Positions 20,201 through 30,457 of a stretch of 64,000 bases of DNA are shown in pieces; positions within the stretch are counted from its first letter, which is position 1, and each line of letters starts with the position of its first letter. The translations under genes and the position numbers were made by a program. The stretch comes from Vibrio penaeicida (GTDB lineage Bacteria > Pseudomonadota > Gammaproteobacteria > Enterobacterales > Vibrionaceae): contig NZ_JAUYVM010000006.1 in assembly GCF_030689305.1 (NCBI RefSeq), positions 186,001-250,000 on the forward strand, in the 5' to 3' direction. The notes under the pieces were generated by a model, which had not been told where the DNA came from, made no database searches, and saw nothing but the letters and a program-made list of their open reading frames with translations.

Positions 20201-20399
20201 CTTCCATTCGCACACACAAGCTTTCCTCCACTTCTTGTGGAGAAGCCCCAGGGTAGGCCACGCCTGCCATAATATAGGGTGGAGAAAATTCGGGGAATGT
20301 CTCGCGTTTTAACTTGGGTAATGACGTAATTCCTATAATCAAAAGGCCCAACATCAACAAATTAGCGGCAGTGGGGTGCCTAGCAAAAAAACGAATCAT
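17295..20399 (-). CDS. RND efflux transporter, inner-membrane permease
   Basis: 1034 residues, the usual length of HAE-type RND pumps. MIRFFARHPTAANLLM starts the first membrane helix, followed by the large periplasmic porter region, TM2-6, a second porter region and TM8-12. AIGIMMDDAIVIAESI near residue 390 carries the two aspartates of the proton relay in TM4. GDVDNSKASS and related segments match the periplasmic docking parts. The gene overlaps the upstream membrane-fusion gene by 4 bp (ATGA), so they are coupled. No outer-membrane channel gene is adjacent, so a TolC-like protein encoded elsewhere is needed. Substrates are unknown. Confidence 0.95.
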   Translation of the reverse strand: MIRFFARHPTAANLLMLGLLIIGITSLPKLKRETFPEFSPPYIMAGVAYPGASPQEVEESLCVRMEDAVDGLANIEETRCEAVEGSARLILKLNERADIGRMLVDVQTQINSINDFPDEIESPVVREMDWNEPVVDVAITANTTWPELKAYAEQLKRILKLDYDVSLVDVSGFSDHQYRVELDTIAIRQLGLSVGDIAEQIGRQNVKLPSGNIETPDKNFLIRFDERSITPNELSQIVVGSAPNGSVIRLADIASITDRFELDEQKVLFDGQPSAVLKVSKNKEDDALRIKDQVAEFVEAQRAVAPDGVTLELTNDLSSVLWDRLSMMLTNGWQGIVLVFATMWLFFSFRYSFWVAAGLPVAFLGGMFLMANLGLSINIMSLVGLLMAIGIMMDDAIVIAESIASHLDRGQSVDEAVYNGVRKVFPGVLSSFLTTICIFGSLLFLEGEMGAVLRAVPQVLILVLCLSLVEAFLILPNHLSHSLHKQKNDRPPLKFKRVLLERFESFRNNQLVSAVTKVVEWRYAFLGGVLATLLASIAMLAGGVVKFVPFPDLDGDIAEARIILPPGASLSQTEAVVDHIVLAAEKLNRDWSERVEGGRTLVQHVTSSYNVNADADEAGPHLATVRLDLLGAESRNTLIDEFVDAWRDEVGELAQPVSLVFKQPTMGPGGRAIEIRAKHDDLSALKSASIEMQSYLNEFDGVHGVLDDMRLGKEEILVKLRQGAETFGVNGQMIAGQLRSAFFGQTADEIQIGVENIKIDVQLDKKQAGDLQQLANFPIIKSDGSQIPLGAIATLDFQRNYVRIQRVDGLRTISVYGDVDNSKASSSEIITQFQKEEAPKLMAKYPGLRFDFEGEAEDAAKTGSSIASGFLLGLFGVFIILSYQFRSYMEPFVVMVAIPLALIGVIWGHFLLGHSLSMPSIMGFVSLAGIVVNDSILLVQYIRHHVDEGDSVYESVVKASRERFRAVFLTSITTAAGLLPLLTETSLQAQVIQPLVISIVFGIFASTLLVLFMIPAAYAVLADFGLVRKHQEIH

Positions 20400-21706
20400 T
20401 CCAATGCCTCCGCCGTTTCCGCTGTCTTGAGTTGCATCCCTTCAATCGCTGGGAGCAAATCATTCAAAATCAGCGCTTCACCTTGTTCGAGGTTGCCATC
20501 TACAATCACTTGGTTATCACGGCGGTAGAGCACTGTGACGTTTTTAGTCCGCAGCTTATTGTGCTCATCTTTAATATAAATTCGATTGCCATGTAGAGCT
20601 CGTTCAGGAATCACCCAGCTTGGATTTTCTTGCCCAATGATTTCAGCTTTTACGAACATGCCATTCACTAATGGAGGAGAATTCTGGGGCTTTAACTGTC
20701 GATAATCTTGCTCTATCTCCAAAATCACGCCTACCGTTGCCTGATTGGGGTCGACCGTTTCACTGACCCGAGCCACTTTAGCATCCCAGTTGGCAGCTAG
20801 GCTTCCGCTGGTTAACTCAATGCTCGCCCGTATTTCTTCTGTGGCTGGTATCGGGTTCCCATACTCATCCTTATTGAATGTGCTGAGGCTAGAAACTAGT
20901 GTTCTCATGTCGTGAAGAGGCAGTTGTGCTTCCACTTCCATCGTCGTGACACCATGGGCAACGATCATCGTTTGTTGCAAATTGACAACTTGATCTTGCT
21001 CGATGTCGACTTCTGCAATACGTAGGTTTTCTGGCAAAACAACCGACGTTTTGTCTAAAGAACGTTGGGCTTCATCCAGTCTTGCTTCATTCACTTTCAC
21101 TTGCGCTAATGCCACTTTGCGTTCATCTGGAAAAAGAGCAAGTTGATTTCGCATGTCTTGAACGAGTTTTTTCTGAGATAAATAAGACTGAGTTTGTTGA
21201 TCCACATCCGATTGAGATGTAAGTCCTTTCTTTCGCAAATTTTTCTTACGGTTTAATTCAGTTTTGCTTATTGCCAGTCGGTTTTCTTCGATCTTTAACG
21301 TGTTGGTTAAATTGATTTTTTCAAGATCGAGTTTCGCTAACTGGGTTTTACTTGAACTTAGGTCGGCTTCGGTCTGTGCCAGTTTTAATTCGTAATCCAA
21401 AGGATCGATTCTTAGAATTTCCGTTCCAGCGGGCAACATTCGTCCCTTTTCCAGTTGAGGATGCCTGTACACCACTTTGCCAGATACCTCCGCGATAGCT
21501 TTCCATTCCAATTTAGGCGTGACCTTGCCAAACCCAATCACCACGGGTGCCATTGCTTTCAATTCAAGCGGCATGGTTTCGACCAATCGAGCACGATCAC
21601 CTGCCGGTTTTGTCGGAGGAGTGGGTCTAAGTTTTACAGCGAGGATAAGAATAACGATACCGACAGCTAACGCCGGAAAGAACAGTAATTTACGGTTAAA
21701 CGCCAT
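20396..21706 (-). CDS. RND efflux membrane-fusion (periplasmic adaptor) protein
   Basis: 436 residues from ATG 21706, with AAGGAG six bases upstream (a TTG at 21709 is less likely). One N-terminal membrane anchor (about 6-25) is followed by a lipoyl/barrel-sandwich half (GKVTPKLEWKAIAEVSGKV), a long coiled-coil hairpin (about 105-205, rich in K, Q, L) and beta-barrel and membrane-proximal domains. It bridges the permease and an outer-membrane channel. It follows the TetR gene by 3 bases and overlaps the permease start. Confidence 0.93.
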   Translation of the reverse strand: MAFNRKLLFFPALAVGIVILILAVKLRPTPPTKPAGDRARLVETMPLELKAMAPVVIGFGKVTPKLEWKAIAEVSGKVVYRHPQLEKGRMLPAGTEILRIDPLDYELKLAQTEADLSSSKTQLAKLDLEKINLTNTLKIEENRLAISKTELNRKKNLRKKGLTSQSDVDQQTQSYLSQKKLVQDMRNQLALFPDERKVALAQVKVNEARLDEAQRSLDKTSVVLPENLRIAEVDIEQDQVVNLQQTMIVAHGVTTMEVEAQLPLHDMRTLVSSLSTFNKDEYGNPIPATEEIRASIELTSGSLAANWDAKVARVSETVDPNQATVGVILEIEQDYRQLKPQNSPPLVNGMFVKAEIIGQENPSWVIPERALHGNRIYIKDEHNKLRTKNVTVLYRRDNQVIVDGNLEQGEALILNDLLPAIEGMQLKTAETAEALE

Positions 21707-21709
21707 CAA

Positions 21710-22423
21710 TTACTCCTTGTGATTATCAAGGGAGGAGGATAAAAAGCCACGGGACAATAGTTGTAGGTTGTGCTCTAACAACCTTGCAAGAAAATCTTCA
21801 TCCAATGTGACATCGTGTATTTTTAAAAGTTGAGGAGGGGCGATAAATGGGAATACCATTAAACTGATGTAACTTACCTTACACAGCATAGGGTCAAGGT
21901 CGTCTCTTATCACGCCATCGTTCTGCATCGATTGGAAAATGAGCTTCTGAGCAGGCATCGCGATTTCCATGAATACTTTTTCCATCATCTGACGCTGGAC
22001 GGCTCCTTCATCCATCATCATGATTCTGGCAACCAACCGTGGGAAATCTGGGTTTTTCACCATCATGCTGTAGTAGGTTTTCATTATGCCTGTGAAATCA
22101 CTGCTGCTACTCTTACTACATTCACCGCTATTATCACTTACACGGTCTTTGTCACTTCTACAACCATTGCCGCTTCCTTGCTCGGCAATATTGCTAATGT
22201 GATTTTTCATGGGCGCGAATGTTTCTCTCAGCATGGTTTCAAATAACCCATCTTTACTACCAAAGTAATATCGAATCATTGCCATATTGACGCCAGCATT
22301 CTGAGACAATAAGCGGGTCGATACTTTTTCATAAGGATGCAAGGTAAAAAGCCTCCTTGCTTCTAAAATAAGCTTTTCTCTGGCATCAGTCTTTTCCGCA
22401 GGACGCCCAACTTTTCGGCTCAT
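21710..22423 (-). CDS. TetR-family regulator of the RND operon
   Basis: 237 residues. The N-terminal helix-turn-helix (about 15-65) reads VSTRLLSQNAGVNMAMIRYYFGSKDGLF, typical of TetR. The C-terminal ligand domain (about 110-230) is helical. Residues 82-109 form an unusual polar, low-complexity insert rich in Ser, Gly and Asp with two cysteines (GNGCRS, GECSKSSSS), between the DNA-binding part and the ligand domain. It is the first gene of the efflux operon, so autorepression through the AT-rich repeats just upstream is likely. GGAG lies ten bases before the start. Confidence 0.92.
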   Translation of the reverse strand: MSRKVGRPAEKTDAREKLILEARRLFTLHPYEKVSTRLLSQNAGVNMAMIRYYFGSKDGLFETMLRETFAPMKNHISNIAEQGSGNGCRSDKDRVSDNSGECSKSSSSDFTGIMKTYYSMMVKNPDFPRLVARIMMMDEGAVQRQMMEKVFMEIAMPAQKLIFQSMQNDGVIRDDLDPMLCKVSYISLMVFPFIAPPQLLKIHDVTLDEDFLARLLEHNLQLLSRGFLSSSLDNHKE

Positions 22424-22437
22424 TTCAATCTCCAGAA

Positions 22438-22520
22438 TTAATCATTCGAATAATTATAGAGACCAAAATTTCATCACGATAGTAGAATAATTAATCATTA
22501 TTTAATCAATTGAATAATTA
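22438..22520. promoter_or_regulatory. Two near-identical 19-bp AT-rich operators upstream of tetR/RND operon
   Basis: TTAATCATTCGAATAATTA (22438-22456) and TTAATCAATTGAATAATTA (22502-22520) differ at two positions and start 64 bp apart, close to six helical turns. The first is almost a perfect palindrome around TTCGAA. They lie 15 and 79 bp upstream of the TetR start, the expected place for TetR operators. They could also affect the divergent leu promoter. Confidence 0.6.
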
Positions 22521-22672
22521 AGTTAATTCGATTTGAATTTGTTAAATTCGACACGTTTATGGGATTTCACAGCGGAACTGCTCCGATATGAAGAAAAAAA
22601 CAACGAAAAGGTTGACGCATCATCAGGAGTACGGTACTAATTTGTTAACTTAATTTTGTGGAAATGTTTTAC

Positions 22673-22735
22673 ATGACATCTCGTTTTTCTATCCTGCTAA
22701 GCCTCCTCCTTATCGTGAATCGATCGCGCGGGTAG
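22673..22735 (+). CDS. leuL: leu operon leader peptide
   Basis: A 20-codon frame, ATG to TAG, encoding MTSRFSILLSLLLIVNRSRG. Five leucine codons (CTG, CTA, then CTC, CTC, CTT) plus Ile and Val lie in one block of seven codons at 22694-22711. GTGGAA is about ten bases upstream. An in-frame ATG at 22664 could extend it by three residues. It precedes an intrinsic terminator and leuA, as expected of an attenuation leader. Ribosome stalling at the Leu codons when charged tRNA-Leu is scarce would allow read-through. Confidence 0.88.
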   Translation: MTSRFSILLSLLLIVNRSRG

Positions 22736-22797
22736 GCAGTGGAAGAAAAATAACCACATAAGATTCTCAAAACCCGCATTCAAATGCGGGTTTTTTT
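22728..22797 (+). promoter_or_regulatory. Attenuator of the leu operon (antiterminator and terminator)
   Basis: The terminator is AACCCGCAT / ATGCGGGTT (22771-22792) followed by seven T residues. GCGGGT at 22728-22733, overlapping the leuL stop, is complementary to ACCCGC at 22772-22777, the 5' arm of that terminator. A ribosome at the leuL stop would cover 22728-22733 and let the terminator form. A ribosome held at the Leu codons would leave it free to pair. Confidence 0.8.
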
Positions 22798-22869
22798 ATA
22801 GCTTAAGAAAATAAAAAATCGGCATCTGCGGACAGAAAACGATTAACCAACAGGAAAAGGACAGCAAAC

Positions 22870-24423
22870 ATGAGCGATCAAGTCATTATTTTCGATACAA
22901 CTTTGCGTGATGGCGAACAAGCTTTGTCAGCAAGTTTAACCGTTAAGGAAAAACTGCAGATCGCTTATGCACTCGAGCGTTTAGGGGTAGATGTTATTGA
23001 AGCAGGTTTCCCCGTTTCTTCTCCGGGCGACTTTGAGTCGGTAAAGACCATTGCCCAAAATGTTAAAAATAGCCGCATCTGTGGTCTTTCTCGTGCCGTT
23101 GCGAAAGACATTGATGTAGCAGCAGAGGCATTGAAAGTTGCTGAAGCCTTTCGAATTCACACTTTCATTTCCACTTCAACGGTCCATGTCCAAGATAAAC
23201 TGCGCCGCAGCTACGAAGATGTTGTTGAAATGGGTGTTCAAGCCGTCAAGCGAGCTCGTCAATACACCGATGATGTAGAATTTTCTTGTGAAGATGCAGG
23301 TCGTACCCCAATCGACAACCTATGTCGTATGGTAGAAGCCGCAATCGACGCTGGTGCCAGCACTATTAATATTCCAGATACCGTTGGTTACACCATTCCA
23401 GGTGAATTCGCAGGCATTATAGAAACACTGTTTAATCGTGTTCCAAACATCGATAAAGCGATCATTTCCGTTCACTGTCACGACGATTTGGGTATGTCTG
23501 TCGCCAACTCTATTGCCGCTGTTCAAGCCGGTGCTCGTCAAATCGAAGGAACCATTAACGGTATCGGTGAACGTGCAGGTAACTGTGCACTTGAAGAAGT
23601 GGCGATGATCTTGAAAACACGCTCTGAGTTATTGGGTGTGCAAACCGCCATTAAACACGAAGAGATTCACCGCACCAGTAAGTTGGTTAGCCAATTGTGC
23701 AACATGCCTATTCAAAGCAACAAAGCCATTGTCGGAACTAACGCATTCAGTCACTCTTCAGGCATTCACCAAGATGGTATGTTGAAGAACAAAAATACCT
23801 ACGAAATCATGACGCCTGAGTCGATTGGTCTGAAAAATCAAGCATTGAACCTAACGAGCCGAAGTGGTCGTGCGGCGGTTAAAAGCCATATGGACACCAT
23901 GGGCTATGGCGAAAGCGAGTACAATTTAGATACGCTTTATGCCGACTTCCTAAAACTTGCTGACAGAAAAGGACAGGTGTTCGATTACGACCTAGAAGCA
24001 CTAATGCATTTTGCCAACCTTCGTGAAGAAGATGATTTCTTCAAACTGAATTATTTAAGCGTCCAATCTGGAAGTTTAATGGCAACCACCAGCATAAAAT
24101 TGAAGTGTGGTGATGAGGAGAAATGCGAAGCTGCGGTTGGTAACGGCCCTGTTGATGCGCTTTACCAATGTATTTACCGTTTAACAGGGTATGACATTGT
24201 ATTGGATAAATTCGATCTCACTGCAAAAGGTGAAGGCGAAGATGGTTTAGGTCAAGCAGACATCATTGCCAACTATAAAGGCAGAAAATACCACGGCACA
24301 GGTGTATCCACCGATATTATTGAAGCTTCAGGTCAAGCATTACTGCATGTTATTAACAGTATTCATCGTGCAGACCAAATTGCTGACATTAAGCAAAAAA
24401 AAGATAAGATAGAGACAGTATAA
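22870..24423 (+). CDS. leuA: 2-isopropylmalate synthase
   Basis: 517 residues. It condenses acetyl-CoA with 2-oxoisovalerate, the first step unique to leucine synthesis. The N-terminal TIM barrel (about 1-280) holds [12 protein letters not shown] and [12 protein letters not shown], including the metal-binding Asp and His residues. The C-terminal half ends in the regulatory domain (about 390-515) responsible for leucine feedback inhibition. AAGGA lies eight bases before the ATG. It is the first structural gene after the leuL attenuator. Confidence 0.98.
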   Translation: MSDQVIIFDTTLRDGEQALSASLTVKEKLQIAYALERLGVDVIEAGFPVSSPGDFESVKTIAQNVKNSRICGLSRAVAKDIDVAAEALKVAEAFRIHTFISTSTVHVQDKLRRSYEDVVEMGVQAVKRARQYTDDVEFSCEDAGRTPIDNLCRMVEAAIDAGASTINIPDTVGYTIPGEFAGIIETLFNRVPNIDKAIISVHCHDDLGMSVANSIAAVQAGARQIEGTINGIGERAGNCALEEVAMILKTRSELLGVQTAIKHEEIHRTSKLVSQLCNMPIQSNKAIVGTNAFSHSSGIHQDGMLKNKNTYEIMTPESIGLKNQALNLTSRSGRAAVKSHMDTMGYGESEYNLDTLYADFLKLADRKGQVFDYDLEALMHFANLREEDDFFKLNYLSVQSGSLMATTSIKLKCGDEEKCEAAVGNGPVDALYQCIYRLTGYDIVLDKFDLTAKGEGEDGLGQADIIANYKGRKYHGTGVSTDIIEASGQALLHVINSIHRADQIADIKQKKDKIETV

Positions 24424-24438
24424 AAACAGGGTAAAGCA

Positions 24439-24482
24439 TAGGCAGAATTGATCATCGCGAGCATAACGCGTCTTTCTGCCTA
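24439..24482 (+). repeat. Intercistronic hairpin between leuA and leuB
   Basis: TAGGCAGAA pairs with TTCTGCCTA-type sequence (8-9 bp), with an inner CGCG / CGCG stem, all inside the 129-base leuA-leuB gap. There is no T-run, so mRNA processing or protection seems more likely than termination. Confidence 0.6.
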
Positions 24483-24498
24483 GTTTCTCTAACACTAA

Positions 24499-25644
<1,146 letters not shown>

Positions 25645-25819
25645 TCATGTTAACGCGTAATCATTCCATCGATTTAACCGACGGAAAAATCGCAAAAACA
25701 TATTAATCTACAAGACAGTTCAAAGTTAGCATGAAGGTGCATCACTCACCGTTCAGTGACCACTTTCTGCTTAGCTTTAAGATAGAGAAATACAGAGCGC
25801 TTCGCTCAAGGAAGAAGCA

Positions 25820-27220
25820 ATGTCGAAAACATTATACGAAAAAATTTATGACGCTCATGTCGCGGTTGCGGCAGAGGGCGAAAACCCGATCTTATACATC
25901 GACCGTCATCTAGTGCACGAAGTCACCTCTCCTCAAGCGTTTGACGGATTACGTGAAAAAGGCAGAACAGTTCGTCAAGTAAACAAGACGTTTGCCACAA
26001 TGGATCACAACGTCTCCACCCAAACAAAAGACATCAATGCCTCTGGCGAGATGGCTCGTATCCAAATGGAAACGCTATCCAAGAACTGTGAAGAATTTGG
26101 TGTGACGCTTTACGACATCAATCACAAATACCAAGGCATTGTGCACGTCATGGGCCCAGAGCTAGGAATCACTCTTCCTGCAATGACCATCGTTTGTGGT
26201 GACTCGCACACTGCTACCCATGGCGCTTTTGGCTCTTTGGCATTTGGTATTGGCACGTCGGAAGTTGAACACGTTCTGGCAACTCAAACATTAAAACAAG
26301 CCCGTGCCAAAACGATGAAAATCGAGGTAAAAGGCAAAGTAGCTGAAGGCATAACGGCTAAAGATATTGTTTTAGCCATCATTGGTAAAACAACCGCTGC
26401 GGGCGGCACAGGATACGTGGTTGAGTTTTGTGGTGAAGCCATCACCGATCTAACAATGGAAGGTCGAATGACGGTCTGTAATATGGCCATCGAACTGGGT
26501 GCGAAAGCGGGGCTAATAGCACCTGATCAAACTACCTTTGACTATATTAAAGGTCGCAAATTTGCACCTTCTGGTGAAGACTGGGATGCCGCAGTTGAGT
26601 ACTGGTCATCAATGAAAACAGACAGCGACGCTACGTTTGATGCCGTTGTGACTCTTGATGCTACAGAGATCAAGCCTCAAGTGACATGGGGAACCAACCC
26701 AGGGCAAGTGATTGCGGTCGACGCCACCATTCCAGAGCCTGAAAGCTTTGCCGATCCTGTAGAAAAAGCGTCAGCTGAAAAAGCGCTAGCATACATGGGA
26801 CTCGAAGCCGGTAAAAAACTGTCTGATTACAAAGTTGACAAAGTCTTTGTTGGTTCTTGCACCAACTCTCGTATTGAAGATATGCGTGCCGCCGCTGCGA
26901 TTGCCAAGGGCAATAAAGTCGCTGACCACGTACAAGCACTCATTGTTCCGGGTTCGGAGCAAGTTAGATCTCAAGCCGAGTTGGAAGGACTGGACAAAGT
27001 CTTTATCGATGCGGGCTTTGAATGGCGCTTGCCTGGCTGCTCTATGTGTCTAGCCATGAACAACGACCGCTTAGGTCCTCATGAGCGTTGCGCTTCAACT
27101 AGTAACCGTAATTTCGAAGGACGCCAAGGTCGCGATGGTCGAACTCATCTAGTGAGCCCTGCCATGGCCGCAGCCGCAGCGATTGCTGGTCATTTTGTCG
27201 ATATCCGTGAATTGAATTAA
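25820..27220 (+). CDS. leuC: 3-isopropylmalate dehydratase large subunit
   Basis: 466 residues, as in E. coli. With LeuD it isomerises 2- to 3-isopropylmalate. VGSCTNSR and GCSMCLAMN supply the cysteines for the 4Fe-4S cluster, and [15 protein letters not shown] is a further aconitase-family motif. The 175-base gap after leuB ends in a small hairpin GAGCG-CTT-CGCTC (25795-25807) placed immediately before the AAGGAAG ribosome-binding site, which could tune translation. leuD follows after 13 bases. Confidence 0.98.
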   Translation: MSKTLYEKIYDAHVAVAAEGENPILYIDRHLVHEVTSPQAFDGLREKGRTVRQVNKTFATMDHNVSTQTKDINASGEMARIQMETLSKNCEEFGVTLYDINHKYQGIVHVMGPELGITLPAMTIVCGDSHTATHGAFGSLAFGIGTSEVEHVLATQTLKQARAKTMKIEVKGKVAEGITAKDIVLAIIGKTTAAGGTGYVVEFCGEAITDLTMEGRMTVCNMAIELGAKAGLIAPDQTTFDYIKGRKFAPSGEDWDAAVEYWSSMKTDSDATFDAVVTLDATEIKPQVTWGTNPGQVIAVDATIPEPESFADPVEKASAEKALAYMGLEAGKKLSDYKVDKVFVGSCTNSRIEDMRAAAAIAKGNKVADHVQALIVPGSEQVRSQAELEGLDKVFIDAGFEWRLPGCSMCLAMNNDRLGPHERCASTSNRNFEGRQGRDGRTHLVSPAMAAAAAIAGHFVDIRELN

Positions 27221-27233
27221 TAGGGAAGTAATC

Positions 27234-27836
27234 ATGTCAGGTTTTAAGCAACATACAGGTCTGGTTGTTCCTTTAGATGCAGCCAACGTTGATACCGATG
27301 CCATTATTCCAAAGCAGTTTTTACAAAAAGTCTCTCGTTTAGGTTTTGGTAAACACTTGTTCCACGATTGGCGTTTTCTAGACGATGCTGGTAAACAGCC
27401 AAACCCAGATTTTGTGATGAATGCACCGCGATACAAAGGTGCTTCTATCTTAATAGCAAGAGAGAACTTTGGTTGTGGGTCTTCTCGTGAGCACGCGCCT
27501 TGGGCATTGGCAGACTACGGAATTAGGGCAATGATTGCGCCAAGTTTTGCCGATATCTTTTACGGCAACTCAATTAACAACCAGATGGTTCCGGTTCGTC
27601 TCACAGAACAAGAAGTGGATGAAATCTTCCAGTTTGTGGACAGTAACGAAGGTGCGCAAGTGGAAGTGGATCTCGAGGCTATGAAGGTTAGAGCCAATGG
27701 TAAAGAATACGGCTTTGAGATTGATGAATTTCGTCGCCATTGCCTTCTTAATGGCTTAGATAACATTGGGTTAACGCTTCAACACGAAGAAAAAATCTCT
27801 GAATTTGAGTCCAAAATACCCAATTTCTTAGCTTAG
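27234..27836 (+). CDS. leuD: 3-isopropylmalate dehydratase small subunit
   Basis: 200 residues. Swivelling domain of the aconitase superfamily, with [13 protein letters not shown] and [16 protein letters not shown], the substrate-binding loops. It forms the LeuCD heterodimer. GGGAAG precedes the start. It is the last gene of the leu operon, followed by a strong terminator. Confidence 0.98.
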   Translation: MSGFKQHTGLVVPLDAANVDTDAIIPKQFLQKVSRLGFGKHLFHDWRFLDDAGKQPNPDFVMNAPRYKGASILIARENFGCGSSREHAPWALADYGIRAMIAPSFADIFYGNSINNQMVPVRLTEQEVDEIFQFVDSNEGAQVEVDLEAMKVRANGKEYGFEIDEFRRHCLLNGLDNIGLTLQHEEKISEFESKIPNFLA

Positions 27837-27868
27837 TTAGACTTCGACTAAAGTCACACCATGAATGG

Positions 27869-27890
27869 AAGCCCCTGTTGGGGCTTTTTT
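27869..27890 (+). terminator. Terminator of the leuABCD operon
   Basis: AAGCCCC / GGGGCTT stem with a 4-base loop and a six-T run, 32 bases after leuD. Confidence 0.92.
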
Positions 27891-27966
27891 CATTTTCACG
27901 AAAGAATTTCTGACTGCTCTAGGTCTTCTATACTAACTCAATTAACTTAAGAAACCTGAAGCCATC

Positions 27967-28752
27967 ATGAGAACTCTATTTACTGTATTTATTCTTCTTT
28001 TTTCTAGCCTATCGTTTGCGGCACCAAAGTCTGACCTTTGGGCATACTGGAATCAAAGTAATGAAACCAATAATGCGACTATTTCACATCAAGCTTGGGA
28101 TTCTATTCTTAATAAGTATTTAGCGGCTTCTGGTCAACATCATCTATTTGATTACGCAAATGTCTCTTCTTCTGATAAAAATGCGTTGAAAGGTTATATC
28201 AAAAACCTAGCAGATATTGACCCACGTGATTACTCGAAAGCCCAGCAATACGCTTACTGGGTCAATTTATATAATGCGATTACAGTAGATTTGATCGTCG
28301 ATAACTATCCGCTTAAATCGATCACCAAACTGGGGGGATTATTCACTTTTGGTCCTTGGGGGGATGACGTCGTCAATATTGCAGGAAAAGATCTAACACT
28401 GAACGATATTGAGCACCGAATTCTAAGACCTATATGGAATGATCCTCGCACACACTATGCTGTGAATTGCGCAAGCCTTGGCTGCCCTAACCTTCAGCTA
28501 TCAGCATTTACAGCTGAAAATACGGAAACACTTCTAGAGCAAGCTGCTTCAAGCTTTGTGAACAATGATAAGGGTGTTGTAGTAAACGGAAATGATGCCC
28601 AGCTATCTTCTATCTACGAGTGGTTTGTTGCTGATTTTGGCGGAAATGAAGCCGGAGTTATTGCTCACTTAAAACAATACCGTACCGACTTGAAGTTAAC
28701 GACTGACAGTAACATCAAATACGACTACGATTGGGATCTAAACAAGCAATAA
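27967..28752 (+). CDS. Exported DUF547 protein
   Basis: 261 residues. A typical Sec signal peptide (hydrophobic 4-16, cleavage near SFAA, residue 18-19) sends it to the periplasm. The DUF547 domain (about 60-230) shows YWVNLYNAITVDLIVDNYP and HYAVNCASLGCPNL, the latter with the conserved CxxxxCP arrangement that could coordinate metal or act in catalysis. The biochemical role of DUF547 is, as far as I know, not settled. It appears monocistronic, between leuD and the convergent DUF924 gene. Confidence 0.85.
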   Translation: MRTLFTVFILLFSSLSFAAPKSDLWAYWNQSNETNNATISHQAWDSILNKYLAASGQHHLFDYANVSSSDKNALKGYIKNLADIDPRDYSKAQQYAYWVNLYNAITVDLIVDNYPLKSITKLGGLFTFGPWGDDVVNIAGKDLTLNDIEHRILRPIWNDPRTHYAVNCASLGCPNLQLSAFTAENTETLLEQAASSFVNNDKGVVVNGNDAQLSSIYEWFVADFGGNEAGVIAHLKQYRTDLKLTTDSNIKYDYDWDLNKQ

Positions 28753-28803
28753 CCTTGGTTGACGAGGAGTGTGGACCTAATATCATACTCAGATAAGGGG
28801 CAC

Positions 28804-29340
28804 TCAGAAACTCGACCCCGGTTGACTTAGGAATTCAATCTCTTCTTCCGTTGATACCCGATTCAATATGTCATTACGATGAGGGTATCGACCGAATTGC
28901 TCAATAATCACTTTGTGTTTGTATTCATAATCTAGTGTATTTTCAACGCCATTTCCCTTGAATAGCTCGACAGCTTTCTCATGAATTGTTAACGATTCGC
29001 TATGCATGAAAGGCATATACAAAAACGTTCTCTCCGTTTGGGATAGAGACTTATCTAGCCCTTGTTGAATGGTTTCTTGAGCGAGTGCCAAAGCAAGTGG
29101 GTCACAAGAAAAAGCATTGGGAGTGCCTCTGTGAATATTACGAGAGAACTGATCAAGTACAATGACTTCTGCTAGTCTTCCTTTCGCACTAACTCGCCAT
29201 TCACTTAACTCACTCTGAGCCGCCATAGCATGCACCGAGCCAAAACGTTCGCTGATCAAAGAATCAAGTTCTTCTCCCCCCGCAAACCAGTCTTTAGGGC
29301 TCAGTTCTTCAAACCAAAAATTGAGTACATCCTGATACAT
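28804..29340 (-). CDS. DUF924-family protein
   Basis: 178 residues. VLNFWFEELSPKDWF at the start and VIVLDQFSRNIHRGTPNAFSCD (about 70-90) are hallmark segments of DUF924, a small all-helical cytosolic family of unknown activity, sometimes described as TPR-like. EQFGRYPHRNDIL near the C-terminus is also conserved. AGGAG lies before the start. There is no clear terminator in the 51-base gap shared with the convergent DUF547 gene. Confidence 0.88.
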   Translation of the reverse strand: MYQDVLNFWFEELSPKDWFAGGEELDSLISERFGSVHAMAAQSELSEWRVSAKGRLAEVIVLDQFSRNIHRGTPNAFSCDPLALALAQETIQQGLDKSLSQTERTFLYMPFMHSESLTIHEKAVELFKGNGVENTLDYEYKHKVIIEQFGRYPHRNDILNRVSTEEEIEFLSQPGSSF

Positions 29341-29440
29341 ATCTTCTCCTTGATATCACTTAAAGCAAACGCTCACTTCGCCATTTGGAGAGTTGGCGAA
29401 ATAAGAGAGCCTCTCTTACTGTTTATTCTCCAAACCTTGG

Positions 29441-30307
29441 CTACTTAAACCCTTTTTCTTTCTTTATAAGATCGTAAGCCGATTGGATTTCCTGAGCTTT
29501 CTCTTTTGCCACTTGCATCATTTCCGGTGGCAAACCTTTCGCAACCAATTTATCTGGGTGATGTTCATTCATTAATTTTCGATAAGCTCGTTTTACTGCT
29601 TTAGAATCCGCACTTTCCGCTATCCCAAGTACTTTGTATGCATCAGGTAACTGGCTTGCCGACGACGCTTGCCATTGACCAGATGAGCCACCGTGCTGAT
29701 GACCAGAGTGCCCACCACCAAAGCCGCCTTGCTGAAAACGAAAAGCCGCTTCTTGCATTTGCAGCCTTTGCTCAAGTTGCTGAGATGAGAAGCCAAGCCC
29801 CTTAGCAATGACATGTAATACATTGCGTTCGCTAGGATGTAAGTCTCCATCAGCGAAGGCAGCTGAAATTTGCAGTTCCAAAAAGAACTGTAGCAGATCA
29901 AAGCGTCCACCTGTTGCGACTCGGACACTGGCCAGCGTTTCTTCTAATGGAAAATCTGCAGATTTACCGGAGCGAAAGGCTTCTTGTGCCGCCGTTCTCT
30001 GCTCACCGTGTAAACTCATACGTTCCATCATGGCAGAAGCCAGTTGGATTTCTTCTTTGGTCACTTGTCCCTTAGCTTTCGCAACATGCCCCATAACGGC
30101 GAAAGCACTTTTAAAGAACTCTGCCTGCTTCTCTGCCTGAGAAGGACCACCAAAGCCTTTAGGTCCACCAGACGATTGGAAACCACGTGATTGACGGTTT
30201 CTAGCCTTATCAAACTGATGCCCTAAAAAAAGCCCAAGAAGCGCCCCCGGAATATTGCCAAACAGGAATCCGAAGAAAAAACCTAGGATTTTGCCGAAAA
30301 TCTGCAT
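29441..30307 (-). CDS. djlA: Membrane-anchored DnaJ-like co-chaperone DjlA
   Basis: 288 residues. A glycine-rich N-terminal membrane segment (about 6-30, LGFFFGFLFGNIPGALLGLF) is followed by a TerB-like helical domain (about 55-180), a low-complexity Gly/His/Gln linker (about 195-215) and a C-terminal J domain (about 220-288) with the HPD motif NEHHPDKL that stimulates DnaK. The architecture matches E. coli DjlA. It is divergent from lptD across 150 bases, an arrangement common in gammaproteobacteria. Confidence 0.95.
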   Translation of the reverse strand: MQIFGKILGFFFGFLFGNIPGALLGLFLGHQFDKARNRQSRGFQSSGGPKGFGGPSQAEKQAEFFKSAFAVMGHVAKAKGQVTKEEIQLASAMMERMSLHGEQRTAAQEAFRSGKSADFPLEETLASVRVATGGRFDLLQFFLELQISAAFADGDLHPSERNVLHVIAKGLGFSSQQLEQRLQMQEAAFRFQQGGFGGGHSGHQHGGSSGQWQASSASQLPDAYKVLGIAESADSKAVKRAYRKLMNEHHPDKLVAKGLPPEMMQVAKEKAQEIQSAYDLIKKEKGFK

Positions 30308-30457
30308 TATTGTGCTCTCAATCTATGAATTTTTACTAAGTAAAGCGGTCTTATAGTGTCGGTTAATATAAATTCCTTTATGATAAAGGACGATATTTGT
30401 ATTCGGTATCCGACAACATTACCGAATGGATTAGGTTTCACAGGATAGCTCAACTCG

